A stretch of 12,881 bases of DNA, from contig DCGI01000089.1 of assembly GCA_002315475.1 (NCBI GenBank), positions 1 to 12,881 on the forward strand. Direction: 5' to 3'. The position numbers were made by a program, and so were the translations under genes. Positions 5,251-12,397 of the stretch are shown in pieces. The stretch comes from Christensenella sp. UBA1782. Lineage in GTDB: Bacteria; Bacillota; Clostridia; Christensenellales; DTU072. Positions within the stretch are counted from its first letter, which is position 1; every line of letters begins with the position of its first letter. Under the pieces are notes generated by a model. It made no database searches, was not told the origin of the DNA, and was given only the letters and a program-made list of their open reading frames with translations.

Positions 5251-7269
5251 ATGAAAAAGAAACAAAAAAAGAAACACTACGGTTTAGTCCGAAAACTCCT
5301 TTGGATTCTTTGGACGCCCCTTCTTCTCGTCGGCTTGATCCTCGTTGCCGTTCTCGGTGTTTTCCTCGCCGGTCTATATTCGGTGGAATACGAAAAAGAC
5401 GAATATATCGTGGCTTCTTCCGGTTATGAAGATTTGGATACGTTCTACCTAAACGATTCTTATCGGTTGGTTGTAACCGACAGCGAGTGTCTGCCGATTG
5501 CCGAAAAATTTAACGGTTATATCGAAAGAATTTTAGGTACTCCTTTTACCGTTGTTTCCGTCAAAGGTTCCGAACCTTATATAGAATTGCTCGTTCAAGC
5601 CGATTTGGACTGCGACTACCGTTTTTCTTCCGACAATGTCAATATCACCGTCGCCGCCAACGACAAAGACCATTTACTGCGTGGTTCTTATGCCTTTTTG
5701 GAAGAATTCGGCGGTATTCGTTGCTATACCAAAGACTTGATTGCAGCGACGTCGGACAAAATTTTCTTTCCGAAAAAGACAGGCGGCTACACACAGGAAT
5801 ACTGTGATTATTTCGAAATGCGCGACACCGATTGGATTAGTGCCAAAGACGACGAGTATTCTTGGTTTCGTGGGTACAACACCGACGAATATCGCTATCA
5901 AATATACAATCAACAAAGCACCGAAACCAAAGAACAGGCAGAAACGAGAATAGCCGACCAATACGCTTACTACACCTCTCTCGGTGGCCGTTCTCAATAT
6001 ATTTCGGACTTTTGTCACACGTTTTCTTCCCAATTCCTCAGTGCGAGCAAATATTACGATAAAGGACTGAATTTAGAATGTTACGCATTGGACGCCGACG
6101 GAAACAGACGTCGGGACGAACTTTGTTTATCCAATTCGAAAACCTTGGAAATCGTCAAACAAGAAGTATTTGATCTTTTGGAAAACAAGCACGACGACGA
6201 CAACGCCTACGGGGTTTTCTACGATCGAAACGCCCCTTTGCAAATCATTTCTTTGACACAATCGGATGACCTCACCGCTTGCAAGTGTAAAGACTGCGTG
6301 TCCTATGCAAAGGCGCATGGTGGGTACAGTGCCACCAATTTACGTTTTGTCAATCAAATTGCACAAGCGGTCAAAGACGCCGGCTACGATAACGTAGCTT
6401 TCGACACTTTCGCTTATCGGTATACCCGTTCGGCTCCTACCGATATCGTCCCTCTCGAAAACGTCATTATTCGCCTTTGCACGATAGAGTGCTGTTCTTC
6501 ACACTATATCGATGACGAGGATTGTTTAGCCAACAAAGCTTTTATGAAAGACTTAGCGGATTGGAGTAAAATCTGCGACCGTATCTATATTTGGGACTAT
6601 TGTACCGATTTTTCCTATTTTATGACTCCTTTCCCGAATTTGAACGTTCTTGCCCATAATATAAGAGTCTATTACGAACATAACGTCAAAGGGGTTTATG
6701 AAGAAGGTAATTATACTTTGGAAAAAGACGGTGTCGATCCCGAGTTCGGGGAGCTTCGTTCGTATCTTATTAGCAAAGTAATGCAAAATCCATACTGCGA
6801 CTATCAAGCCGTCATGCAAGAGTTTTGTAACGCCTACTACGGTGCAGGCGGAGAAGATATGTACGCCTTTATCACCAAAGCGGACACCTATGCGGGAAGA
6901 AAGCATCTCAATATTTATAAACATCCCACTTTGATTTTGGATTGTTCTCAAGAAGAACGAAACGAGCTGAACGAACTGTTCGAACACGCCAAATCGGTCG
7001 CTACGGGTACCGCCCTCGAGCACGTCAAGTCTACCGAACTTTCTTGGCGTTATTACAAAATGGTGAATCGCCTTTTTGAATTCTCCGACATTACGCAATA
7101 TGACGTTCTGCAAGAACACCTCATCATAGACATCTATACCCAAACCAAAGGCAGCCGCTTCCACGAGGTAGAATCAAATTGCTTTACGGCAGGCATCTTA
7201 CAGACCGCCATCATCGACCTTAGACCTCTGTTTGACTTGGTTGTCGGAAATTTCATCTATGGACCGTAA
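5251..7269 (+). CDS. Membrane-anchored DUF4838 (glycosidase-like) protein
   Basis: The 672-residue protein starts at ATG 5251, 6 nt after AAGGAG (5239-5244). A lysine-rich N-terminus (residues 2-8) and one membrane span at about 16-42 lack a signal-peptidase or lipobox cysteine, so it is probably anchored with its bulk outside. Residues about 70-175 resemble the N-terminal domain found before family 67/20-type glycosidase barrels. Residues about 180-530 match the DUF4838 pattern: C344, C346 and C349 in CKCKDC, then LRFVNQIA (364-371), FAYRYTRSAP (387-396), a conserved IYIWDY (445-450), NVLAHNIRVYYEHNVKG and ELRSYLISKV (501-510). The C-terminus (530-672) is mostly helical. DUF4838 is distantly related to glycoside hydrolases; substrate and activity are not established. 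No transporter, regulator or other carbohydrate gene is next to it. Confidence 0.8.
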   Translation: MKKKQKKKHYGLVRKLLWILWTPLLLVGLILVAVLGVFLAGLYSVEYEKDEYIVASSGYEDLDTFYLNDSYRLVVTDSECLPIAEKFNGYIERILGTPFTVVSVKGSEPYIELLVQADLDCDYRFSSDNVNITVAANDKDHLLRGSYAFLEEFGGIRCYTKDLIAATSDKIFFPKKTGGYTQEYCDYFEMRDTDWISAKDDEYSWFRGYNTDEYRYQIYNQQSTETKEQAETRIADQYAYYTSLGGRSQYISDFCHTFSSQFLSASKYYDKGLNLECYALDADGNRRRDELCLSNSKTLEIVKQEVFDLLENKHDDDNAYGVFYDRNAPLQIISLTQSDDLTACKCKDCVSYAKAHGGYSATNLRFVNQIAQAVKDAGYDNVAFDTFAYRYTRSAPTDIVPLENVIIRLCTIECCSSHYIDDEDCLANKAFMKDLADWSKICDRIYIWDYCTDFSYFMTPFPNLNVLAHNIRVYYEHNVKGVYEEGNYTLEKDGVDPEFGELRSYLISKVMQNPYCDYQAVMQEFCNAYYGAGGEDMYAFITKADTYAGRKHLNIYKHPTLILDCSQEERNELNELFEHAKSVATGTALEHVKSTELSWRYYKMVNRLFEFSDITQYDVLQEHLIIDIYTQTKGSRFHEVESNCFTAGILQTAIIDLRPLFDLVVGNFIYGP

Positions 7270-7292
7270 CCGATACTATCCGCTTTTCACCG

Positions 7293-7324
7293 AAAAAAAG
7301 CCTCGCTCTCGGCGAGGTTTTTTT
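7293..7324. terminator. Bidirectional intrinsic terminator
   Basis: CCTCGC (7301-7306) and GCGAGG (7312-7317) form a GC stem with a 5-nt loop, flanked by seven A on the left and seven T on the right. It ends the DUF4838 gene from the left and the convergent minus-strand HTH/hairpin operon from the right. Confidence 0.9.
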
Positions 7325-7332
7325 CGGTTCCT

Positions 7333-7389
7333 GCGCAAAACGGAACGTTTTGCGCCCTACGCCTTTAAGGAGCACTCCTTAAAGGCGTA
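7333..7389. repeat. Two tandem long palindromes
   Basis: GCGCAAAACG (7333-7342), a 3-nt gap and its complement (7346-7355) form one hairpin. TACGCCTTTAAGGAG (7358-7372), 2 nt, and its complement (7375-7389) form a second, 15 bp and perfect. They lie between the shared terminator and the stop of the minus-strand gene, with no T-run of their own. They could stabilise mRNA 3' ends or belong to a dispersed repeat family. Confidence 0.75.
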
Positions 7390-7406
7390 ATGCGTTCCCC
7401 CTTTTT

Positions 7407-8456
7407 TTAGATTCCGACGATTTCTGCAAGACGTTCGGTTAAGAGGTTGCAACTCTTGATCTTCTTCTTGGCGTTGACGGCATCCGTTCTTTCGATAATC
7501 AACATATATTCGGCATCGGAACGAAGATCGTTCATCCAGTTCAAACAGTCGTCAATAGTGGTTTTTAACACTTCGTTCGGCACCCTTCTGCGAGCTTCCT
7601 GAATAATGGCAGCCTTGATGGAAAACAGAAAATTCAAGTCCTTTACGCTCATATTCCGGAATTCTTTAATGATATCTCTCTTTTCGAGTTTATTCAAAAC
7701 CGAAAAACCCAGTCCGTTAATACCCAAAAACGCAAGCGAGGTAACCAACGTGATGGCAGTGATTTTCGTAATGCCGGGAGCAATAATGCCGGGAGCACTT
7801 CTGCCGATTTGGGCGAGAACGGAAGTCACGACCTTACTGGACGCCGCGGCGGAAGCAAGATAAATGGGACTGAACATCCATGCCGCAATGGAAGCGATGC
7901 TGAGTCCTACCATAACCCCTCTTTCAATGTCCATCAACTGTTCTTTGGCAAATCTGTAATAGTTTTCTTCCACCGATTTACGCAATTCCCAAATAATATC
8001 TTCCTCGTCAAAAAGGAGTTTCGATACGTATGTCAAACTTTCTTTTTCGTAGGCAAACTTGTAGGTATTGTCTAAAGCGATCCGAAGTCCCATGACGATT
8101 CTGCTCATGCCGTACGTATCGTCCTTAAACACTTCTTGCCGTAACAAAGCCCGAAAGGCTTCTTCGTCTTCACAAAGAGCGTATTCCGTCAGCGTGTCCT
8201 TCTTGAACTTTTCGATATTATCCAAAATCGTTTTTCTCTTGCCGCTGACCTTGTCCGCTTTCATCCTGCGAATGGGATTTTCTATACTGTCCACCCAAAT
8301 TTTTTCCAAGAAATTCTTTTTCCCTTCTTTGGGTTCGTTTTTCTTCAGGAGTGCATCGTTTATTTCCAAATCCTTTTGTAACCGGTAATAAATAACGGAT
8401 GCGTAGACACTCTCTTCTTTCATGGTTGCTTCTTTTTGTTCTTCAATCTCGCTCAT
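7407..8456 (-). CDS. Hypothetical protein with a central hydrophobic hairpin
   Basis: I do not recognise this 349-residue protein. Residues 1-178 are charged and mostly helical, with no signal peptide. Residues about 179-204 (Ala/Gly/Ser rich, ending IYLASAAASS) and about 229-254 (ITAITLVTSLAFLG) are hydrophobic helices joined by a Gly/Pro loop (218-229), like a two-span membrane hairpin. Residues 255-349 are again charged and helical. Both soluble parts would face the same side, probably the cytosol. The ATG at 8456 follows AAGGAG by 8 nt, and its ATGA overlaps the stop of the HTH gene, so translation is coupled. A later ATG (residue 12) is a weaker start. A membrane-active effector or a membrane scaffold would both fit; this is inference from layout and topology only. 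Confidence 0.75.
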   Translation of the reverse strand: MSEIEEQKEATMKEESVYASVIYYRLQKDLEINDALLKKNEPKEGKKNFLEKIWVDSIENPIRRMKADKVSGKRKTILDNIEKFKKDTLTEYALCEDEEAFRALLRQEVFKDDTYGMSRIVMGLRIALDNTYKFAYEKESLTYVSKLLFDEEDIIWELRKSVEENYYRFAKEQLMDIERGVMVGLSIASIAAWMFSPIYLASAAASSKVVTSVLAQIGRSAPGIIAPGITKITAITLVTSLAFLGINGLGFSVLNKLEKRDIIKEFRNMSVKDLNFLFSIKAAIIQEARRRVPNEVLKTTIDDCLNWMNDLRSDAEYMLIIERTDAVNAKKKIKSCNLLTERLAEIVGI

Positions 8457-8773
8457 TTTTGTAACTCCTTTAATATATACTTCTTAATGTTGTTGAGATT
8501 CAGGATGCTTTCGTTCTCTTTCAATATCCGAATAATCTCTTCCAGACAAGGATCTAACGTTTCCTCCAAGGAATACTTGTCTTTGCAATACTCATAAATA
8601 CTCATTTTGCTCGCTCTGTTTTCTCGTATGTTTACAAATAAATTTCGAATGGATTCCGGTAAATTTTCGGTATTCCCGTCTTCGAATTCGGAAATGTACT
8701 TATAAACGGTCGGTCGACTCTTTTTCAAAAGCCGCGCCAATTCCGTAATGGATACAATTTCTGTTATCTTCAT
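8453..8773 (-). CDS. Small helix-turn-helix DNA-binding protein
   Basis: The 106-residue protein begins with a helix-turn-helix at residues 8-28: SITELARLL, a turn KKSRP, and recognition helix TVYKYIS. This resembles the resolvase/MerR-like HTH core. The rest (34-106) is acidic and helical, with probable interaction helices around 73-104 (EETLDPCLEEIIRIL and ILNLNNIKKYI). No ligand or metal-binding domain can be seen. The start is firm: AAGGAGGT at 8788-8781, 7 nt before the ATG. It is first in a two-gene operon whose second gene overlaps by 4 bp. The promoter has four phased TTTACA repeats beside it, so autoregulation is likely. It could be a repressor or the antitoxin-like partner of the downstream protein; neither is shown. 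Confidence 0.8.
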   Translation of the reverse strand: MKITEIVSITELARLLKKSRPTVYKYISEFEDGNTENLPESIRNLFVNIRENRASKMSIYEYCKDKYSLEETLDPCLEEIIRILKENESILNLNNIKKYILKELQK

Positions 8774-8798
8774 GCTTTTTACCTCCTTGCATGTCTAT

Positions 8799-8827
8799 AC
8801 TATAGCACGTCTGTAAAGTATTGTCAA
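8799..8827 (-). promoter_or_regulatory. Strong promoter of the HTH/hairpin operon
   Basis: On the minus strand consensus TTGACA (8827-8822) and TATAGT (8804-8799) are 17 bp apart. The start is expected near 8792, just upstream of the ribosome binding site. Confidence 0.85.
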
Positions 8828-8869
8828 TATTTTTTTACAACTTTTTACACTTTTTTACAGAAATTTACA
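8812..8869. promoter_or_regulatory. Phased TTTACA repeat array, candidate operator
   Basis: TTTACA occurs at 8834-8839, 8844-8849, 8854-8859 and 8864-8869, exactly 10 bp apart, and an inverted copy TGTAAA lies at 8812-8817 between the -35 and -10 boxes. Copies one turn of the helix apart would lie on one face of the DNA. They cover the upstream region and spacer of the HTH operon promoter, so the HTH protein is the natural candidate to bind here. Confidence 0.6.
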
Positions 8870-8924
8870 GTTCGTCAAGCAAAAATATCATTTTGCAAGG
8901 TTCTTTTAGACTTTTTTTCGGTTC

Positions 8925-8935
8925 TGTGTTATCAT
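8925..8935 (+). promoter_or_regulatory. Extended -10 promoter for the small membrane protein
   Basis: TGTTATCAT gives a TGn motif (8927-8929) plus a TATCAT -10 box (8930-8935). No good -35 box lies at the usual distance (TAGACT or TTAGAC at 8906-8912). The expected start is at about 8942, the A of the ATG. Confidence 0.5.
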
Positions 8936-8941
8936 AAAAGC

Positions 8942-9490
8942 ATGAAAAATACTCGTTCTTATTATTCTTTTCAAGTTATCGGGATGTACGGCACGCAGAT
9001 TCCCTTTTACGTCGGGATCGTCAGTCTTTTTTCGGAAGAAACTTCCGATATCTTGTTATACTCCGTTCTGTGCGGATTCGGAGCGATGATTCTTTTCTGT
9101 TTGCTGACGGGAATCCTTTCGATACGAACGGCATGGTACGTTTCGGAAGCTCCTTATCAACGGACCACCCGCATAAAACTTCTTTTGATACCGTATTATC
9201 TTGTCAATTTTGCCGTTGGCTTCGTTATGGTTTCCGGCTTTATGAATCCTTTTTTACTGCTTCTGATTCCTCTGTTTATTGCCTTCGACGGAGGAATCAC
9301 CTATTTGTTTATGTTGTTTTCCGGTTTGCCGTCCTTATTATATACCGTTAAAAAATACCGTTCCGTCCTACGTACGAACAAAAAATTGCTTTTTGCGGTA
9401 CTTCTGCATTTTTTCTTTTGTGTCGATTGCATAGGAGCATATCTTCTTATGAAAATATGTACAAATCTTCCTATAGAGGAATCAAAATAA
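8942..9490 (+). CDS. Small polytopic membrane protein
   Basis: I do not recognise this 182-residue integral membrane protein. Hydrophobic spans lie at about residues 12-30, 37-62, 78-100, 103-130 and 148-170, so four or five membrane helices. Short basic loops (71-80, 137-148) fit the positive-inside rule. No conserved catalytic or transport motif is visible; F126 to Y134 (FSGLPSLLY) is the most distinctive loop. There is no Shine-Dalgarno sequence before ATG 8942, and the predicted transcription start falls on this ATG, so leaderless translation is likely; the next ATG (8984) has only a poor GGG. It diverges from the HTH operon, and its upstream region borders the TTTACA array, so it may share regulation. 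Confidence 0.75.
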   Translation: MKNTRSYYSFQVIGMYGTQIPFYVGIVSLFSEETSDILLYSVLCGFGAMILFCLLTGILSIRTAWYVSEAPYQRTTRIKLLLIPYYLVNFAVGFVMVSGFMNPFLLLLIPLFIAFDGGITYLFMLFSGLPSLLYTVKKYRSVLRTNKKLLFAVLLHFFFCVDCIGAYLLMKICTNLPIEESK

Positions 9491-9511
9491 CTTCCGTTCT
9501 CTTATCAAAAA

Positions 9512-9546
9512 GGCTTTATCGAAAATACGATAAAGCCCTTTTGTTT
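9512..9546. terminator. Intrinsic terminator, probably bidirectional
   Basis: GGCTTTATCG (9512-9521) and its complement (9528-9537) form a perfect 10-bp stem with a 6-nt loop, followed by CTTTTGTTT. On the minus strand the same stem is followed by CTTTTTGAT, so it may also end the YfcC operon. Confidence 0.8.
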
Positions 9547-9554
9547 ATCCGCTT

Positions 9555-9608
9555 CCCTCGTTTTCGAGGGTGGGGGTTTGGGGAGGGAACCTTTTGCAAA
9601 AGGTTCCC
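9555..9608. repeat. Two hairpins including a 24-bp perfect palindrome
   Basis: CCCTCG/CGAGGG (9555-9570) encloses TTTT. GGGAACCTTTTG and its exact complement make a perfect palindrome at 9585-9608, flanked by G-rich and C-rich bases. The core GAACCTTTT...AAAAGGTTC is shared with 3806-3835. It lies 20 bp after the YfcC stop on the minus strand. Confidence 0.7.
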
Positions 9609-9628
9609 GCCCCACCTTGTTTATCGGT

Positions 9629-11032
9629 TTAATACCCTACCGCCAAACCCAACAAAAGCAGCCCGCTTGTCAAAACGAGGTTGGCAAGCTGAAATTTCCA
9701 GCTGTGTCTAAACCACTGTGCATAGCTGATATCGGCAAGACCGACACTGATAAGCAGAGCGGGATTGGTGGGGTACAAAACGTTCGAGAATCCGTCCCCG
9801 AAGGCAAATGCCAATACGCATAATTGCGGAGAAATACCGAATATTTGTGCAAGCGGTACGATTAGCGGAATCAACATAAACGCCTTTGCCGAACCGGATG
9901 CGATAAAAAAGTTCATGACGAGTACCAATAAATAGATAAACAAAATGACCGACCAGGTAGGCAAACTGTCGGCAACGGATACCGCATAATGCAGAACGGA
10001 ATCCAAAATATGTGCCGTTTCCAATGTGTATTTTATGGAAGAAGCCATCATAATCATCAAAACGGCAGGCAGTATCCCCACGACGCCCTTCAAAAACGTC
10101 TTGCCTAAATCTTTTCCTTTCATACCCGCCACAAGGGTTGCCGCAACGCCCGCTACCAAAAACATGACGGCGACGATAATCATGGTATAGTCTTGTAAAA
10201 AGGTTATAAACGCCGAACTCAACACAAGGACGATACCCGTTCCCAAAACGGAGGCGAACACGATTAACGCTTTGTCCATTTTTTTATCGCGTTGATAACT
10301 TTGCATGGTTTCTTCGGTAATGGGTTTAGCTACCTTTTTAGCGTGCCAATAGGTAAAACCGAAAAGAAGTGCGTAGATTAAAACGAATGCAACGGCACGT
10401 AACCACGCACCCGAAAACATGGCGAGTCCCGCCAGCTCTTGTGCAACCCCTACGGTAAAAGGATTAAAAACGCCTGCGGCGAAACCGCATCCTACGGCAA
10501 GCAAACTCATGGAAAAACCCGTATACACGTCCCAACCCAAGCTGATGGCAAGGGCACAAACGATAGGCACGAGCGGAACGCATTCTTCAAAGGAGCCGAT
10601 TAAAGAACCCATTGCCATAAAGAAGAATATCACCACCGCCATCAAAGCGTACCGAACTTTTCCGAATCGATGCGTGATTTTTTGCAGCATATACTTCATC
10701 AAACCACACTCGTTCAAACTGTTAAAGATGCCACCGATAACCAATAAAAAGGCAATCACGGCAATCAGCGTCGTTCCGCCTTCGGCACCTAAAACGAGGA
10801 AAGGAGAAAGGATCCATTTCCAAAAGGGAATACCGCCTTCCACTTCGGTATAACTGCTTCTGTCGACGATCAAATTCCCGTCTTGTTCGATACGAGCATA
10901 TTGTCCGCCCGGTATCACAAACGTCAGAACGTAACACACGACCATTAAGACAAAGATGATGATAAGAGCGGTAATAAAGGAGCGTGCGCTGATACTCATA
11001 CCGCTTTGGGATGCTTTTCCTTTTTTAGTCAT
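9629..11032 (-). CDS. YfcC/DcuC-family membrane transporter
   Basis: The 467-residue polytopic protein has about 12 hydrophobic spans; the first is at about 20-41 and ends in the PGGQY motif typical of YfcC. Other family marks are GSFEECVPLVPI, the long aromatic and glycine-rich helices GFAAGVFNPFTVGVAQ, and the C-terminal GDGFSNVLYPTNPALL. Members are put in the C4-dicarboxylate carrier DcuC superfamily (also described as basic amino acid or arginine/ornithine exchangers), so the substrate is a small organic or amino acid, not specified here. An in-frame TTG at 11041 lies one base after GGAGG; the ATG at 11032, 10 nt after it, is the likely start. It begins 2 nt after the M20 peptidase stop, so the two are co-translated and probably work together. 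No frameshift seen. Confidence 0.85.
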   Translation of the reverse strand: MTKKGKASQSGMSISARSFITALIIIFVLMVVCYVLTFVIPGGQYARIEQDGNLIVDRSSYTEVEGGIPFWKWILSPFLVLGAEGGTTLIAVIAFLLVIGGIFNSLNECGLMKYMLQKITHRFGKVRYALMAVVIFFFMAMGSLIGSFEECVPLVPIVCALAISLGWDVYTGFSMSLLAVGCGFAAGVFNPFTVGVAQELAGLAMFSGAWLRAVAFVLIYALLFGFTYWHAKKVAKPITEETMQSYQRDKKMDKALIVFASVLGTGIVLVLSSAFITFLQDYTMIIVAVMFLVAGVAATLVAGMKGKDLGKTFLKGVVGILPAVLMIMMASSIKYTLETAHILDSVLHYAVSVADSLPTWSVILFIYLLVLVMNFFIASGSAKAFMLIPLIVPLAQIFGISPQLCVLAFAFGDGFSNVLYPTNPALLISVGLADISYAQWFRHSWKFQLANLVLTSGLLLLGLAVGY

Positions 11033-11034
11033 TC

Positions 11035-12348
11035 TTAACAATCCTCCAATAAGGTTTTATAAAATTCCACTGCTTTAGGCAGGCAGGAAACGTCAATATT
11101 CTCATCCACGCTGTGAATGGATTCCAATTGTTCTTCCGAGATAAAAAACGGCGTAAAACGAAAACAGTTTTCGGAGATTCTGTTCATATACCGACTGTCG
11201 CTTGCGGTATTGGTTATGTACGGAGACGGAATCACGTCGGGAAAAATCTTCTTGACGGCTTTTTCGATTTTGCCGAAACTCTCCCCTCGATAATCGGACA
11301 CCAACGACGGAAAAGCGGGATCGACGATTTCGGTTTCCACGCCGTATTTTTCGGCTATTTTCCGTACGGCGTCGATACTCTTTTCTCCTTGATGGTGAGA
11401 ATACCGCATATCGGCACCAACCCACGCCTCAACGGGCATGGAATTAAAGGATTCCGAACCGCCCGACTGCGTGAAGGCAAGCGTAGTCTTCATCATGGCA
11501 GCCGCCGTATCGGAAACGAGGGGCAAAACGGCGGTAAGCAACGGCGCAAAGAAATCGGGATGTCCCAAAACGAACCGCAACGCTCCCTTCATTTTGGTAG
11601 AGGTTCTTCGGAACATTTCCCGTGTGGTTTCGTTGAGCTTCTTTTGAAAAACATGCGACTTTTCCGCCGCCGTAACAAACTTCGACAGACGTACGATGGG
11701 GGTATTCTTTTTCGGCGTGGATGCGTGACCGCCCGCAGAACGAGCAACGAAACGAATATTGGCACAACCTTTTTCCCCTACCCCGATCATGGCAAAGACA
11801 CCGTCCGCCCCGCCGATAGGATCGTAAATCATCATGCCGCCTTCATCCAGAGTGTAGTAAAAATGCAATCCTCTTTTTTGTAATTCCCGAGAAATCGTAT
11901 CGGCACCCAAACCCGTACATTCTTCGGTGCAAGCCGATTCAAAATAAATATCCCGTTCGGGCGTGTAGCCGCTTTGCATCAATTCTTCGGCTGCCTGCAA
12001 CATACAAAACAGTCCGCTCTTGGTGTCCAACGTCCCTCTGCCCCATATTTTTCCGTCCTCTATAGTTCCCGAAAAAGGGGGATATTTCCAGTTGCCTTCC
12101 CCTTCCACCACGTCAAAATGGTTCATAAAAAGAATGGGATCTTTCTTCGTCTTACCTTTCCAACGTAATAGCAAACTACCCGAAAAGTCCTCCGCTTCGC
12201 AGACCTGAAACAACGTCGGAAATTCCTCTCGCAAGAGGTCGTGGAATGCATAAAACTTCGTCAAATCGGTATCCGAAAAAGAGGATACGGTTTCCTTTTG
12301 TATTATTTTAGAAAATCTGTTTGCCAAAAACTCTTCTCTTTCCGTCAT
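11035..12348 (-). CDS. M20-family metallopeptidase
   Basis: A two-zinc aminoacylase/dipeptidase-type hydrolase (ArgE/DapE/carboxypeptidase S group), 437 residues, cytosolic with no signal peptide. Zinc and catalytic residues are all present: H77 and D79 in NHFDVV, bridging D108 in GRGTLDTKSG, catalytic E142 and ligand E143 in TEE, D168 in LDEGG, and C-terminal H412 in IHSVDE. The inserted lid/dimer domain holds GGHAS (near 206). Members remove an N-acyl or N-terminal peptidic group from an amino acid; the substrate is not readable. The ATG at 12348 follows AAGGAG by 5 nt. It lies 33 bp after ftsY, behind a terminator, with no obvious promoter between. Its stop is 2 nt before the YfcC transporter start. 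Confidence 0.9.
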   Translation of the reverse strand: MTEREEFLANRFSKIIQKETVSSFSDTDLTKFYAFHDLLREEFPTLFQVCEAEDFSGSLLLRWKGKTKKDPILFMNHFDVVEGEGNWKYPPFSGTIEDGKIWGRGTLDTKSGLFCMLQAAEELMQSGYTPERDIYFESACTEECTGLGADTISRELQKRGLHFYYTLDEGGMMIYDPIGGADGVFAMIGVGEKGCANIRFVARSAGGHASTPKKNTPIVRLSKFVTAAEKSHVFQKKLNETTREMFRRTSTKMKGALRFVLGHPDFFAPLLTAVLPLVSDTAAAMMKTTLAFTQSGGSESFNSMPVEAWVGADMRYSHHQGEKSIDAVRKIAEKYGVETEIVDPAFPSLVSDYRGESFGKIEKAVKKIFPDVIPSPYITNTASDSRYMNRISENCFRFTPFFISEEQLESIHSVDENIDVSCLPKAVEFYKTLLEDC

Positions 12349-12365
12349 AAAAACTCCTTCCTCCG

Positions 12366-12397
12366 TAAAAAAAACGCCCCCTTAGAGGATGGCGTTT
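12366..12397 (-). terminator. Terminator overlapping the ftsY 3' end
   Basis: On the minus strand AAACGCC (12397-12391) and GGCGTTT (12378-12372) form a 7-bp stem with a 12-nt loop, followed by a run of eight T (12374-12367). The stem lies across the ftsY stop codon (12384-12382). The M20 gene ribosome binding site follows within 15 nt, so read-through is probably needed to express it. Confidence 0.7.

Noticed and set aside
6553..7164. Open frame of 203 codons on the minus strand inside the DUF4838 gene
   Set aside because: It lies fully antisense to a well-supported gene, has no ribosome binding site and its protein shows no recognisable domain; codon bias of the real gene explains the missing stops.
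11113..11883. Open frame of 256 codons on the plus strand inside the M20 gene
   Set aside because: It is antisense to the M20 gene with all its zinc ligands, and has an arginine- and glycine-rich shadow composition.
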